NCBI GenBank assembly: GCA_025666215.1
Contig: CP102593.1
Location: 496,001 to 560,000 of the forward strand
Length of the DNA: 64,000 nucleotides
From: Xanthomonas campestris pv. phormiicola
GTDB taxonomy: Bacteria; Pseudomonadota; Gammaproteobacteria; Xanthomonadales; Xanthomonadaceae
Direction: 5' to 3'
The notes under the pieces are model-generated. The model saw only the letters and a program-made list of their open reading frames with translations, did not search any database and was not told the DNA's origin. Both the position numbers and the translations under genes were made by a program. Of the stretch, positions 25,223-34,484 are shown one piece after another. How positions within the stretch are numbered: position 1 is the first letter of the stretch; the number at the start of each line of letters is the position of its first letter.

Positions 25223-26122
25223 TCACCGCTCACCCGCACAATCGCCGCTGCCGCTCGCAACCGGCGCCTTCATCCGGTACACGTCGAGCTTGCCGGCCTT
25301 CGGGGCGCGCGCGCTGCCGATCACCAGCAGCTCGGTCGGCTTGGAGGCATCCACGACCGCACCGCGCGTGTCGCCGTCGGCGCTGTTGAACGACAGCGCC
25401 AGCGGTTGCGGCTGCACGTAGTGTCCGCCGGCGCATTGCGCGAGCGACAACTGCGTGCCCTGCGCCTTGCGTGCCCGCGCGAACACCAGCGCGCGGCCGT
25501 CGCCCAGCCAGGCGGCATCGGTTTCGTCGTCGGCGCTGTTGATCCCATCCAGCGCCTGCAGTTGGCCGAAGGCCTGGCCCTGCAGCCGCGCCACGAACAG
25601 ATCCATCCCGCCGGCACCGCCGTGGCCGTCGCTGGCGAACAGCAGCCGGGTGCCGTCCAGCGACAGCGTCGGCGCGCGCTCGTCGCCGCGCGAGTTCACC
25701 GCCGCGCCCAGGTTCTGCGGCGGGCCGTAGCGGCCGGCGGCCAGCACCGGCGCGCGGTACAGGTCGCTGCCGCCGTGGCCGCCGGCGCGGTCGGAGGCGA
25801 AGTACAGCCAGTGTCCGTCGGCGCTGAAGAACGGGTCGCTGTCGGCGCCGGGCGAGTTCAGCGGTGCCGGCAACGGTTGCGCGTCGACCCAGCGTCCATC
25901 GCGCAACGTGGCCTGCCACAGGTCGCCGCCGCCAGGCCCACCGGTGCGGTCGGGGCTGGCCCAGACGATGCGCTGTCCGTCCGCAGCCACGCTGGCGCGG
26001 ATCTCGCTGGCCTTGGTCGAGACCACGCCCATGCCCTCGATGCCGAACTCGGAAAGCGCGAACGCCGACGGCGCGCAGAGTAAACTCGCGGCCAGCGCGA
26101 GCGGCAGGGCGGGGGTCCGCAT
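25223..26122 (-). CDS. Secreted PD40-type beta-propeller protein
   Basis: A 299-residue protein with a signal peptide ([22 protein letters not shown]) and at least four PD40/TolB-like blades marked by repeats of the type [20 protein letters not shown] and [20 protein letters not shown]. These folds usually serve as protein-interaction or ligand-binding propellers in the periplasm. The ATG at 26122 starts the signal sequence; the longer frame overlaps aroE on the other strand. It is divergent from aroE with a 52-bp spacer. Confidence 0.85.
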   Translation of the reverse strand: MRTPALPLALAASLLCAPSAFALSEFGIEGMGVVSTKASEIRASVAADGQRIVWASPDRTGGPGGGDLWQATLRDGRWVDAQPLPAPLNSPGADSDPFFSADGHWLYFASDRAGGHGGSDLYRAPVLAAGRYGPPQNLGAAVNSRGDERAPTLSLDGTRLLFASDGHGGAGGMDLFVARLQGQAFGQLQALDGINSADDETDAAWLGDGRALVFARARKAQGTQLSLAQCAGGHYVQPQPLALSFNSADGDTRGAVVDASKPTELLVIGSARAPKAGKLDVYRMKAPVASGSGDCAGER

Positions 26123-26174
26123 GTCGGATTCCTTCGGATGTCGCGACCAGTCTAAAACAACCAACGAGCGTTCC

Positions 26175-27023
26175 ATGCCCACATCCCGTTATGCCGTGTT
26201 CGGCCATCCCGTCACCCATTCGCTGTCGCCGCGCATCCATGCCGACTTCGCCAAGCAGACCGGCATCGCGCTGCAGTACGACGCGATCGACGCCGTGCCG
26301 GACGGCTTTGCGGCGACGCTGGCGGCCTTTGCTGCAGAAGGCGGCGCGGGCGCCAACGTGACCCTGCCGTTGAAGGAAGCCGCTTATGCGCTCAGCGTCA
26401 TCCACAGCGAGCGCGCGCAGCGCGCCGGGGCGGTCAACACGCTCAGCTACCGGGACGGGCAGTGGCACGGCGACAACACCGACGGCGCCGGCCTGGTGCG
26501 CGACCTGACCGGGCGCAACGGCCTGGATCTGCGCGGCCGCCGCGCGCTGCTGCTCGGCGCCGGCGGCGCCGCGCGCGGCGTGGCGCCGGCGCTGCTGGAG
26601 GCCGGCGTGCAGCAGTTGCTGATCGTCAACCGGTCGCCCGAGCGCGCCGACGCGCTGGTCGATGCGCTGGGCGATCCGGCGCGCGCCGTGTCCCGCTATT
26701 GGGAAGACCTGCGCGAGCAGGGCGACTTCGAACTGATCGTCAATGCCACCGCCGCCGGCCGCGACGCCAGCGCGGGTTTCTCGCTGCCGCTGTCGCTGGT
26801 CAACAGCATGACCCTGGCGGTGGACCTGAACTACGGCGAGGTCGCGATTCCGTTCCTGGCCTGGGCGCGTGCGGCGCACTGCCGCGATACCGTGGACGGG
26901 CTGGGCATGCTGGTCGAGCAGGCGGCCGAGAGCTTCGAGCGCTGGCACGGCGTGCGCCCGGATACCGACCCTGTCTACGCCGCGCTGCGCGCGCGCGACG
27001 CGGTGCTGGTCAGCGCCGACTGA
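26175..27023 (+). CDS. aroE: Shikimate dehydrogenase
   Basis: This NADP-dependent enzyme reduces 3-dehydroshikimate to shikimate in chorismate synthesis. The 282 residues show the substrate-binding [12 protein letters not shown], the catalytic Lys in [10 protein letters not shown] (K67), the Asp of NTDGAGL (D103) and the nucleotide fold [11 protein letters not shown] followed by VNRSPERA, whose Arg fits the NADP 2'-phosphate. Length is normal for AroE. The remainder of the pathway is not in the window. Confidence 0.96.
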   Translation: MPTSRYAVFGHPVTHSLSPRIHADFAKQTGIALQYDAIDAVPDGFAATLAAFAAEGGAGANVTLPLKEAAYALSVIHSERAQRAGAVNTLSYRDGQWHGDNTDGAGLVRDLTGRNGLDLRGRRALLLGAGGAARGVAPALLEAGVQQLLIVNRSPERADALVDALGDPARAVSRYWEDLREQGDFELIVNATAAGRDASAGFSLPLSLVNSMTLAVDLNYGEVAIPFLAWARAAHCRDTVDGLGMLVEQAAESFERWHGVRPDTDPVYAALRARDAVLVSAD

Positions 27024-27056
27024 GTCCGGCGCCGCGGCGCTTCCTTTCCTAGCTCG

Positions 27057-27395
27057 ATGAAGATGGCCATGGACGATGGATTCGCGATGCAGCTGTTGAC
27101 CACGGTGGGCTTCCAGCTGCCGATCCTGATCGTGCTCGGCACCGGCCTGGTGCTGCTGGCCACGCGCCGCCCCGGCCGCGCCCGCACGCTGGGGCTGTGG
27201 GGATTGAGCCTGCTGCTGCTCGGCGGGCTGTGCGGCACGGTGGCCTCGCTGCTGCCGATGTGGGTCATCGCGCAGGGCGGGACCTTCTCCAGCTACGCGG
27301 CCTGGTACGGCATCCTGCAGGCGGTGTTCACCCTGCTGCATGCGGTGGCGATGCTGCTGGTGGTGCTGGCGTTGCGGCTCGCCTTGCCGCGCTAG
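27057..27395 (+). CDS. Small membrane protein, unknown
   Basis: A 112-residue protein with three hydrophobic segments (about residues 14-36, 45-68 and 85-108). It has the same general size and topology as the next gene (27474) but no clear sequence identity. ATG at 27057; ATGs at codons 3 and 5 are alternatives. Located 33 bp after aroE and possibly co-transcribed. Function unknown. Confidence 0.7.
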   Translation: MKMAMDDGFAMQLLTTVGFQLPILIVLGTGLVLLATRRPGRARTLGLWGLSLLLLGGLCGTVASLLPMWVIAQGGTFSSYAAWYGILQAVFTLLHAVAMLLVVLALRLALPR

Positions 27396-27473
27396 GCGCG
27401 TCGCCGGCGTTGGACGCTGCAGCGTTGGGCGCTGTTACCATCGGCGACGCCTACCGTAGCTGGAACGATCGCG

Positions 27474-27824
27474 ATGCGCCTTGACCATTTCGTGGATTTT
27501 GCGCTGGTGGCCGGCAGCGTCGGCCTGGCCGTGAAGTTCGGCGTCCTGCTGCTCGGGTTCCTGCTGCTGTTGCGCTGCGCACCCGGCCGCCCGCGCACGT
27601 TGTTGCAGTGGGGGGTGGTGGTGCTGCTCGGCAACGTGCTGCTGCCGCTGTTTCTGGTGGCCGCGGTGAGCGTGGTGCGGCTGATCACCGGTTTCTCCGG
27701 CGACATGTGGGCGGACACGGCGATCAAGCTGCTGCAGGATGTGCTCTTGGCGATCGGCGTGGCGCTGCTGCTGCAGGCCTTGTGGCTGACCTTGCCGCGC
27801 AAGCGCGCGGCGGCGCCGGACTGA
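27474..27824 (+). CDS. Small membrane protein, unknown
   Basis: A 116-residue protein with three hydrophobic segments (residues 8-35, 46-72, 85-107) and a basic C-terminus (LPRKRAAAPD). It shares with the preceding small gene a helix-loop-helix plan, a LALP or LTLP end and an RPGR/CAPGRPR loop, so the pair may be distant paralogues. It ends 60 bp before dinG. Confidence 0.7.
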   Translation: MRLDHFVDFALVAGSVGLAVKFGVLLLGFLLLLRCAPGRPRTLLQWGVVVLLGNVLLPLFLVAAVSVVRLITGFSGDMWADTAIKLLQDVLLAIGVALLLQALWLTLPRKRAAAPD

Positions 27825-27884
27825 CCGAGCGGCAGATGCACGCCGGGTCGCGATGGCTGCGACCAGACGTGAGAAAATGCCGGC

Positions 27885-30014
27885 ATGAACGATGACGCCA
27901 CAGCGGCCGCGGCCCGTGCCGCCGACAAGCCCCAGCGCCAGCTGACCGAGCCGCTGAAGCTGGCGATCCGCGACGCCTACACCAAGCTGCAGGCCAACAC
28001 GCCCGGTTTCCGCGTGCGCCGCGCGCAGAGCCAGATGATCGGGGTGGTGTCGCGCGCGCTGGGCACTTCCGGCGGTGTTGGCGTGGCCGAGGCGCCCACC
28101 GGCGTCGGCAAGAGCCTGGGCTACCTCACCGCCGGCGTGCCGATCGCGCTGGCCAGCAAGAAGAAGCTGGTCATCAGCACCGGCACCGTGGCGCTGCAGT
28201 CGCAGCTGGTGGAACGCGACATCCCCGCCTTCCTCAAGGCCACCGGCATCGAGGCGACGGTGGCGCTGGCCAAGGGCCGCACCCGCTACCTGTGCGCGCG
28301 CAACGTCGCCGAGCTGCATGGCGAAGCCGCGCAGAACAGCATGTTCGAGGACGAGGCGCCGCTGTACGACCGCCCGCTGAGCCCGGCCGAGGCCGAGCAG
28401 GCGCGCAGCCTGGCCAAGGCCTACGCCGACAAGACCTGGAACGGCGATCTGGACACCGCGCCGGAGCCGATCCCGTCGTCGCTGCGCGCGCGCATCACCA
28501 CCAATGCCGCCGGCTGTGCCGGGCGCCGCTGCTCGTTCGCGGTGCAGTGCCCGGTGCTGAAGGCGCGCAGCGATGTGCGCGAGGCGCAGATCGTGGTCAC
28601 CAACCACGCGTTGTTGCTGTCGGCGCTGGCGCTGGGCGACAGCGACAACGGCCAGCCGCTGATCGCACCGCCCGCGGACATGCTGCTGGTGCTCGACGAA
28701 GGCCACCACATCGCCGGCGTCGCCATCGACCAGGGCGCGGCCAACCTGGCGCTGGACGACATGGCGCGGCGCACCGGCCGCCTGCAGGCGCTGGTCGGCG
28801 CCGCCTACCGGCTGGCCGACAAGGACACCATCGGCAACCAGTTGCCGAACGAAGCGATCGAACTGGCGACCCAGGTCAGCAAGGGGCTGAAAAGCTTCCG
28901 CGCCGAGATCGAACGCGCCTGGGTGCCGGACCCGGGCCAGGAAGAACCGATGTGGCGCGCGCCCAACGGGCGCCTGCCCGAGGACTGGAAACCCTTCATC
29001 GAGGCGCAGGCGCAGGACACCGCCGCGCTGCTCAACTGGGTGCAGGCCGCGCATCAGCTGGTGGCCAAGTCCAAGCAGGAGGACGCGGCCAAGGAACGCC
29101 TGCAGCGCAGTCTGGGCATGGCCCTGGAGATGGTCGAGCAGCAATACGCGCTATGGCTGGGCTGGCGCCGTGAGGACCAGGACGGGCAGGCGCCGATGGC
29201 GCGCTGGATCACCGCCTCGCGCGATGCCGACCTGGTCTGCCATTGCTCGCCGGTGTCGGCCGCGCAGGTGCTGCGCGCGCTGTTGTGGAGCGAAGTGGAC
29301 TCGGCGGTGCTGACCTCGGCCACGCTGACCGGCGGCGGCGATTTCCAGGCGCTGGCGATCGACAACGGCCTGCCCGCGCATGCCGAGATGGTGTCGCTGT
29401 CCTCGCCGTTCGACCTGCCCAACCAGGCCGAGCTGATCGTGCCGAAATTTCCGGTGGCGCCGGACGACCGCGACGGCCATCCGCGCGAGGTCGCGCGCTA
29501 CCTGGTCAAGGAGCTGGACTGGGGCAAGGGCTCGATCGTGCTGTTCACCTCGCGCTGGAAGATGCTCAAGGTCGCCGACCTGTTGCCGATCGCGCAGCGC
29601 AACCGGGTGCTGGTGCAGGGCGAGGGCTCCAAGTCGCAGATGATCGGCGAGCACATGCGCCGCATCGGCGCCGGCGAAGGCTCGGTGCTGTTCGGCCTGA
29701 ATTCCTTCGGCGAAGGCCTGGACCTGCCGGGCGAGGCCTGCACCACCGTGGTCATCACCCAGGTGCCGTTCGCGGTGCCGACCGACCCGCAGACCGCCAC
29801 GCTCGGCGAGTGGTTCGAAAGCCGCGGCCTCAACGCCTTCAACCTGATCGCGGTGCCGCACGCGCTGCGCACGCTGACCCAGTTCGCCGGCCGCCTGATC
29901 CGCAGTTCCAGCGACCATGGTCGGGTCATCATCCTCGATTCGCGCCTGCTGACCAAGCGCTACGGCAAGCGCATCATCGATGCGCTGCCGCCGTTCAAGC
30001 GGGTGATCGGCTAG
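27885..30014 (+). CDS. dinG: ATP-dependent DNA helicase DinG
   Basis: A 709-residue XPD-like 5'-3' helicase that unwinds R-loops and forked DNA. Seen are the Q-motif region VRRAQSQMIGVVSRAL, Walker A APTGVGKSLGYL, the four-cysteine iron-sulfur cluster (YLCARN, then GCAGRRCSFAVQCPV), the DEGH box (LVLDEGHHIAGV) and C-terminal motifs V/VI (LNSFGEGLDLPG, QFAGRLIRSSSDHGRV). Length matches E. coli DinG. No LexA box was recognised upstream. Confidence 0.95.
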   Translation: MNDDATAAAARAADKPQRQLTEPLKLAIRDAYTKLQANTPGFRVRRAQSQMIGVVSRALGTSGGVGVAEAPTGVGKSLGYLTAGVPIALASKKKLVISTGTVALQSQLVERDIPAFLKATGIEATVALAKGRTRYLCARNVAELHGEAAQNSMFEDEAPLYDRPLSPAEAEQARSLAKAYADKTWNGDLDTAPEPIPSSLRARITTNAAGCAGRRCSFAVQCPVLKARSDVREAQIVVTNHALLLSALALGDSDNGQPLIAPPADMLLVLDEGHHIAGVAIDQGAANLALDDMARRTGRLQALVGAAYRLADKDTIGNQLPNEAIELATQVSKGLKSFRAEIERAWVPDPGQEEPMWRAPNGRLPEDWKPFIEAQAQDTAALLNWVQAAHQLVAKSKQEDAAKERLQRSLGMALEMVEQQYALWLGWRREDQDGQAPMARWITASRDADLVCHCSPVSAAQVLRALLWSEVDSAVLTSATLTGGGDFQALAIDNGLPAHAEMVSLSSPFDLPNQAELIVPKFPVAPDDRDGHPREVARYLVKELDWGKGSIVLFTSRWKMLKVADLLPIAQRNRVLVQGEGSKSQMIGEHMRRIGAGEGSVLFGLNSFGEGLDLPGEACTTVVITQVPFAVPTDPQTATLGEWFESRGLNAFNLIAVPHALRTLTQFAGRLIRSSSDHGRVIILDSRLLTKRYGKRIIDALPPFKRVIG

Positions 30015-30039
30015 CGCCGCGCCGCGGGCCGCTGCCCGC

Positions 30040-30453
30040 TCACTGCGGTGCGTACCGATCCAGCTCCGGCTGCAACACCACGCTCTCCTGTTCGTTGGGA
30101 TCGGTGCGCGCGATGACCATCGTCGCCGGACGCTCGCTGAGATTGGCGGGAAGATGCGCCACCCCTGCAGGGATGTAGAACATCTCGCCTTCGCGGACCA
30201 CAGTGTGCTCCTGCAACTGCTCGCCGTACCAGCAGTGGGTCTCGCCGGAAAGCGCATAGATCGCGGTTTCGTGCGACGCGTGCAGATGCGCCTTGGCGCG
30301 CCCGCCCGGTGGAATGGTCAGCAGATGCATGCAGATGCCGGTCGATCCGACGGTCTCGGCGGCAATGCCCTCGAAATAGCTCAGGCCTTGCTTGCCTGCA
30401 TACAGATTGCCGGGCCGCACGAGAAGGCAGGTGGGCTTCGCTGCTGCGTTCAT
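30040..30453 (-). CDS. Cupin-domain protein
   Basis: A 137-residue single-domain cupin. The two cupin motifs are visible: PPGGRAKAHLHASHETAIYALSG (metal-type HxH...E) and REGEMFYIPAGVAHLPANLS. The ATG at 30453 is preferred over the longer frame to 30507 because it is followed by conserved-looking sequence and has GAGG upstream. Small cupins of this kind bind metal and may act as dioxygenases, isomerases or sugar binders; no substrate can be named. Confidence 0.85.
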   Translation of the reverse strand: MNAAAKPTCLLVRPGNLYAGKQGLSYFEGIAAETVGSTGICMHLLTIPPGGRAKAHLHASHETAIYALSGETHCWYGEQLQEHTVVREGEMFYIPAGVAHLPANLSERPATMVIARTDPNEQESVVLQPELDRYAPQ

Positions 30454-30633
30454 GGCCTTGATCCTCATCAACGGTGTTGGGGAATCGCTATGCAGCGCCG
30501 GCTGCAATGGGGGGGCACGCTAGCACGCAAGCGGCGCTGGGCGGTGAGACGGCGGCGCGCCCTGGCGCCGCCGCTCACGCTTCAGACAGCTTGCGAGCGG
30601 CAGACGCTGCCAGGCAGCGCCGCCGGATGGCGC

Positions 30634-31899
30634 TTACGGGGTCTGCTGCAGGCTGTACATCAGCGTGCCGTAACCCAACTGGTCGTAGCCGCCGCTGGTG
30701 CTGCCATAGTCGCCGCCGCCGCCTTCGGCACGCAGCTTCTTGGCGAACCTGGTCACATACGGCGCGTCCAGGCCTTTCAGGACCACGTAATGGTTGTACA
30801 GCAGCTCCCATTCCGGGCGTATGGTGCCGCGCGCGGTTGCCGAAAGCGTCGTCTGGGTCACGTCGCTATTGGTGTAGGTGGTGTAGGGCAGCACCAGCGT
30901 GTTGTCGCAGTCGCCGTTGCTGTTGGTGTCGCAGACGTTGTAGGCGGCAACGTATTCGGCACCCTTGAGCACGCGGTTGTCGTCGTAGCCGAACAGATCG
31001 TCGCCCTGGTTCCAGGCCATCTGGCACAGCGAGCCGAGCAGCGCGATCACCAGCGTGGCATGGCCCTGGTCGCGTCCGCTTTCCTGCACCTGGCCCATGC
31101 CCAGGTCCGGATACAGCTTCCACACCGCATGGGCGATGCTGCCGTTGCCGGCGCCTTGCTTGAAGTAATCGACCGCCTCGTCGTACAGATCCGAGCGGTC
31201 GGTCAGCACGCCGATGGCCATGATCGCGTTCATTTGCGCCAGGTCCCAGTTCGCCCAGTAGTGGTCGATTTGCCGATTGTTGTGGCGGACCAGGAAGTCA
31301 TGGTTGATCGGATAGAACACGGTCAGCATCATCTGCTTGAAGCTCGCGAAATCCGTGCTGGTCCAGCCCTGGTAGCCGCGCATCAGTTCGGCGGCGTTGG
31401 CGAACTCGTAGCCCTGGATGCCGGCGACCAAGGCGGCGTCGCTGGTGCCGTGGATCGCGGTGAGCGTGGACGACCATGCGTTCATGATCTCCACGGCCTT
31501 GTCGGCATAGCGGGTGTCGCCACTGAGCGTCCAGTACAGGGCCAGTGCATACGCGGCGGCCGCGTCTTCATACAGCTGCGGATAGTTCTCGGCGTGTTTG
31601 CCGTCGTAGCCGCGGTAGATGACGGCCGCCGGGTTCGGTTTCCAGGTCAGCGCCGTATGCCGGTTGGCGGCCAGGCGGTCCCACCCAGCCTGCCAGGGTT
31701 GCAGCCCGCCGGCGAGTTTTTCGCGGGTCCTGGCCAGGTCCTGCGCACTGTGCAGCAAGCCCGGATGGGAAAAGGTTCGCGTCGCGGCCGCGGCGGGGGC
31801 GAGGCAGGCCAGGCACAACAGCAGCAGTGCAATCCAGCTCAACGCCATCCGCGCGCAGCGGTGGCGTTCTTGCTTGGGAACGGTCATCGGATCATGCAT
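30634..31899 (-). CDS. Alginate-lyase-like polysaccharide lyase, secreted
   Basis: A 421-residue exported protein. The signal segment is preceded by a basic N-terminus (KQERHRCARMALSWIALLLLCLACLAPAAA). The mature part is an all-helical (alpha/alpha) barrel typical of the alginate lyase superfamily, with NAWSSTLTAIHG, INHDFLVRHNNRQIDHYWANWDL and YPDLGMGQVQESGRDQGHA containing the Asn/His/Tyr residues used in beta-elimination of uronates. CDTNSNGDCDN near residue 325 resembles a calcium loop. The exact polysaccharide (alginate, glucuronan or xanthan-like) is not determinable. An ATG at codon 5 or at MALSW could also serve as start. Confidence 0.8.
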   Translation of the reverse strand: MHDPMTVPKQERHRCARMALSWIALLLLCLACLAPAAAATRTFSHPGLLHSAQDLARTREKLAGGLQPWQAGWDRLAANRHTALTWKPNPAAVIYRGYDGKHAENYPQLYEDAAAAYALALYWTLSGDTRYADKAVEIMNAWSSTLTAIHGTSDAALVAGIQGYEFANAAELMRGYQGWTSTDFASFKQMMLTVFYPINHDFLVRHNNRQIDHYWANWDLAQMNAIMAIGVLTDRSDLYDEAVDYFKQGAGNGSIAHAVWKLYPDLGMGQVQESGRDQGHATLVIALLGSLCQMAWNQGDDLFGYDDNRVLKGAEYVAAYNVCDTNSNGDCDNTLVLPYTTYTNSDVTQTTLSATARGTIRPEWELLYNHYVVLKGLDAPYVTRFAKKLRAEGGGGDYGSTSGGYDQLGYGTLMYSLQQTP

Positions 31900-32183
31900 C
31901 GGAATTTTCCTACAAGGTGGTGGTGGGGGGGGAGCGGCGGAACGGTCATCGCCGCGAAGGCATGCTGGTCCGCAGCGTCTACATTTTCATGTCGGTTTGC
32001 GGCCTGCGGCGGCGCGTGTGCGTGGCGATGTCGGACTTGCGACAAGCCCTGCAGGCCATAAGCGACGGCAGTCACATCGTAGGCCCCACATCCGGGCTGC
32101 CTATTGCTGCCATAGCAACTATCGAATTCTCCGCGCGCAGCACGACCGCCATGATGCAGTCCCCTTAAACACGAGCTGACGCC

Positions 32184-33707
32184 ATGCGCCCTGGATCACT
32201 GTTGGTGCTCGCCCTGCTGTCGCAGACCCTGATCGTCCCCGCCGGGTTCGCCCAGTCCACGCTCACCCGCGACAACGGCGCGCCGGTCGGCGACAACCAG
32301 AACTCGCAGACCGCCGGCGCCACCGGCCCGACCCTGCTGCAGGACGTGCAGCTGATCCAGAAACTGCAGCGCTTCGACCGCGAGCGCATTCCCGAGCGCG
32401 TGGTGCATGCGCGCGGCACCGGCGTGCACGGCGAATTCACCGCCAGCGCCGACATCTCCGACCTGACCAAGGCCAAGGTGTTCGTCGCCGGCGAGAAGAC
32501 CCCGGTGTTCGTGCGCTTCTCCTCGGTGGTGCACGGCAACCATTCGCCGGAGACGCTGCGCGACCCGCACGGCTTCGCCACCAAGTTCTATACCAGCGAA
32601 GGCAACTGGGACCTGGTCGGCAACAACTTCCCGACCTTCTTCATCCGCGATGCGATCAAGTTCCCGGACATGGTGCATGCGTTCAAGCCGGATCCGCGCA
32701 CCAACCTGGACGACGATGCGCGCCGCTTCGATTTCTTCTCGCACGTGCCGGAAGCCACGCGCACGCTGACCCTGCTGTACTCCAACGAAGGCACGCCGGC
32801 CGGCTACCGCTTCATGGACGGTAACGGCGTGCACGCCTACAAGCTGGTCAACGCGCAGGGCGAGGTGCACTACGTCAAGTTCCACTGGAAGTCGCTGCAG
32901 GGCCTGAAGAACCTGGATCCGAAGCAGGTGGCGCAGGTGCAGGGCAAGGACTACAGCCACCTGACCAACGACCTGGTCGGCGCGATCAAGCAGGGCGACT
33001 ATCCGAAGTGGGATCTGTACATCCAGGTGCTCAAGCCGGAAGACCTGGCCACGTTCGATTTCGATCCGCTGGATGCGACCAAGATCTGGCCCAACGTGCC
33101 CGAGCGCAAGATCGGGCAGCTGGTGTTGAACAGGAACGTGGACAACTTCTTCCAGGAGACCGAACAGGTGGCGATGGCGCCGGCCAACCTGGTGCCGGGC
33201 ATCGAGCCGTCGGAAGACCGCCTGCTGCAGGGACGCATCTTCTCCTATGCCGATACCCAGCTGTACCGCGTCGGCACCAACGGCCTGAGCCTGCCGGTGA
33301 ACCGGCCACTGGTGGCGGTCAACAACGGCAATCAGGACGGCGCGATGAACTCCGGCGCCACCGCCAGCGGCGTCAACTACGAACCGAGCCGGCTCAGCCC
33401 GCGTCCGCAGGATCCGAATGCGCGCTACAGCCAGTTGCCGCTGTCGGGCAGCACCCAACAGGCGAAGATCGTCCGCGAGCAGAACTTCAAGCAGGCCGGC
33501 GATCTGTTCCGCAGCTACAGTAAGAAAGAGCAGCAGGACCTGATCCAGAGCTTCGGCGAATCGTTGGCCGGCGCCGACGACGCCAGCAAGCACATCATGC
33601 TGTCGTTCCTGTACAAGGCCGATCCGGCCTACGGCAGCGGTGTCGCCCGCGTCGCCAAGGGCGACCTGGCGCGGGTCAAGCAGCTGGCCGCGCAGTTGCA
33701 GGACTGA
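32184..33707 (+). CDS. katB: Monofunctional haem catalase, periplasmic (KatB-type)
   Basis: A 507-residue clade-III small-subunit catalase with an N-terminal signal peptide (MRPGSLLVLALLSQTLIVPAGFAQ), which indicates export. Catalytic His75 lies in RVVHARGTG, the distal Asn in GNNFPTFFIRD, and the haem-ligand Tyr in RIFSYADTQLYR. It protects against hydrogen peroxide. It is followed 68 bp later by an exported ankyrin-repeat gene, the same order as the katB-ankB operon of Pseudomonas aeruginosa, where AnkB supports catalase activity. Two halves of an OxyR-like motif (CTAT-N7-ATAG, 32101-32115) lie upstream. Confidence 0.94.
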   Translation: MRPGSLLVLALLSQTLIVPAGFAQSTLTRDNGAPVGDNQNSQTAGATGPTLLQDVQLIQKLQRFDRERIPERVVHARGTGVHGEFTASADISDLTKAKVFVAGEKTPVFVRFSSVVHGNHSPETLRDPHGFATKFYTSEGNWDLVGNNFPTFFIRDAIKFPDMVHAFKPDPRTNLDDDARRFDFFSHVPEATRTLTLLYSNEGTPAGYRFMDGNGVHAYKLVNAQGEVHYVKFHWKSLQGLKNLDPKQVAQVQGKDYSHLTNDLVGAIKQGDYPKWDLYIQVLKPEDLATFDFDPLDATKIWPNVPERKIGQLVLNRNVDNFFQETEQVAMAPANLVPGIEPSEDRLLQGRIFSYADTQLYRVGTNGLSLPVNRPLVAVNNGNQDGAMNSGATASGVNYEPSRLSPRPQDPNARYSQLPLSGSTQQAKIVREQNFKQAGDLFRSYSKKEQQDLIQSFGESLAGADDASKHIMLSFLYKADPAYGSGVARVAKGDLARVKQLAAQLQD

Positions 33708-33775
33708 TCGTTCACCGCGCAGCGCGGCGGCGCCTCCCCCACGCCGCGCTGCGCCTTCTTCTCCGGAGACCGAGC

Positions 33776-34330
33776 ATGCGTCGTTTCGTTTTTCTCGTCA
33801 TGAGCCTGGCGGCCGCCGCGTCCGCCAGCGCAGCGCCCGCGGCGGTGGCGGCCGACCCGGCCAAGGTCCAGGCGCAACTGCGCGACTACTTCTTCGATGC
33901 CGCGCGCGAAGGCCGCCAGGACATGCTGGCCGAGTTCATCCATGCGCACTACGACCTCAATACCCGCGACGACAAGGGCTATACCGCGCTGATCCTGGCG
34001 GCCTACCACGGCCAGCAGCCGGCGGTGGAGCAATTGCTGCAGGCCGGCGCCGATCCCTGCGCACAGGACAAGCGCGGCAACACCGCGCTGATGGGCGCGA
34101 TCTTCAAGGGCGAGCTGGCGATCGCCAAGCGGCTGATGCAGGCCGATTGCGCGCCCGACCAGCGCAACAACGCCGGGCAGACCGCAGCGATGTACGCGGC
34201 GCTGTTCCAGCGCACCGAGGTGCTGAAGGACCTCGCCGCCAAGGGCGCCGATCTGCAGGCGAAGGACGCGCAGGGCAACGACGTGGCCAGGTTGCAACGC
34301 GGCGAGTTCGCGCAGGCGCCGGCGCGCTGA
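33776..34330 (+). CDS. ankB: Exported ankyrin-repeat protein (AnkB-like)
   Basis: A 184-residue protein with signal peptide (MRRFVFLVMSLAAAASASA) and about four ankyrin repeats between residues 38 and 175 (DKGYTALILAAYHGQQPAVEQLLQAG, KRGNTALMGAIFKGELAIAKRL, NAGQTAAMYAALFQRTEVLKDL). It follows the periplasmic catalase gene with 68 bp between; in Pseudomonas AnkB is needed for full KatB function, probably as a periplasmic scaffold. The pairing here is by position and domain type. Confidence 0.88.
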   Translation: MRRFVFLVMSLAAAASASAAPAAVAADPAKVQAQLRDYFFDAAREGRQDMLAEFIHAHYDLNTRDDKGYTALILAAYHGQQPAVEQLLQAGADPCAQDKRGNTALMGAIFKGELAIAKRLMQADCAPDQRNNAGQTAAMYAALFQRTEVLKDLAAKGADLQAKDAQGNDVARLQRGEFAQAPAR

Positions 34331-34484
34331 GCAGGCGGTCGCGATGGACAGGGCTTGCAGCAGGCCTGGGCGAACGCAACCTGCGTCGCCACGGACGCAA
34401 TCCGGTCACCGCAGCATGCCGGTCGCTGTGTCGGCAGCGATGCGGCAATGCGGCGACGCGGTCGCGTGGGCTGCCGATCGCCGG

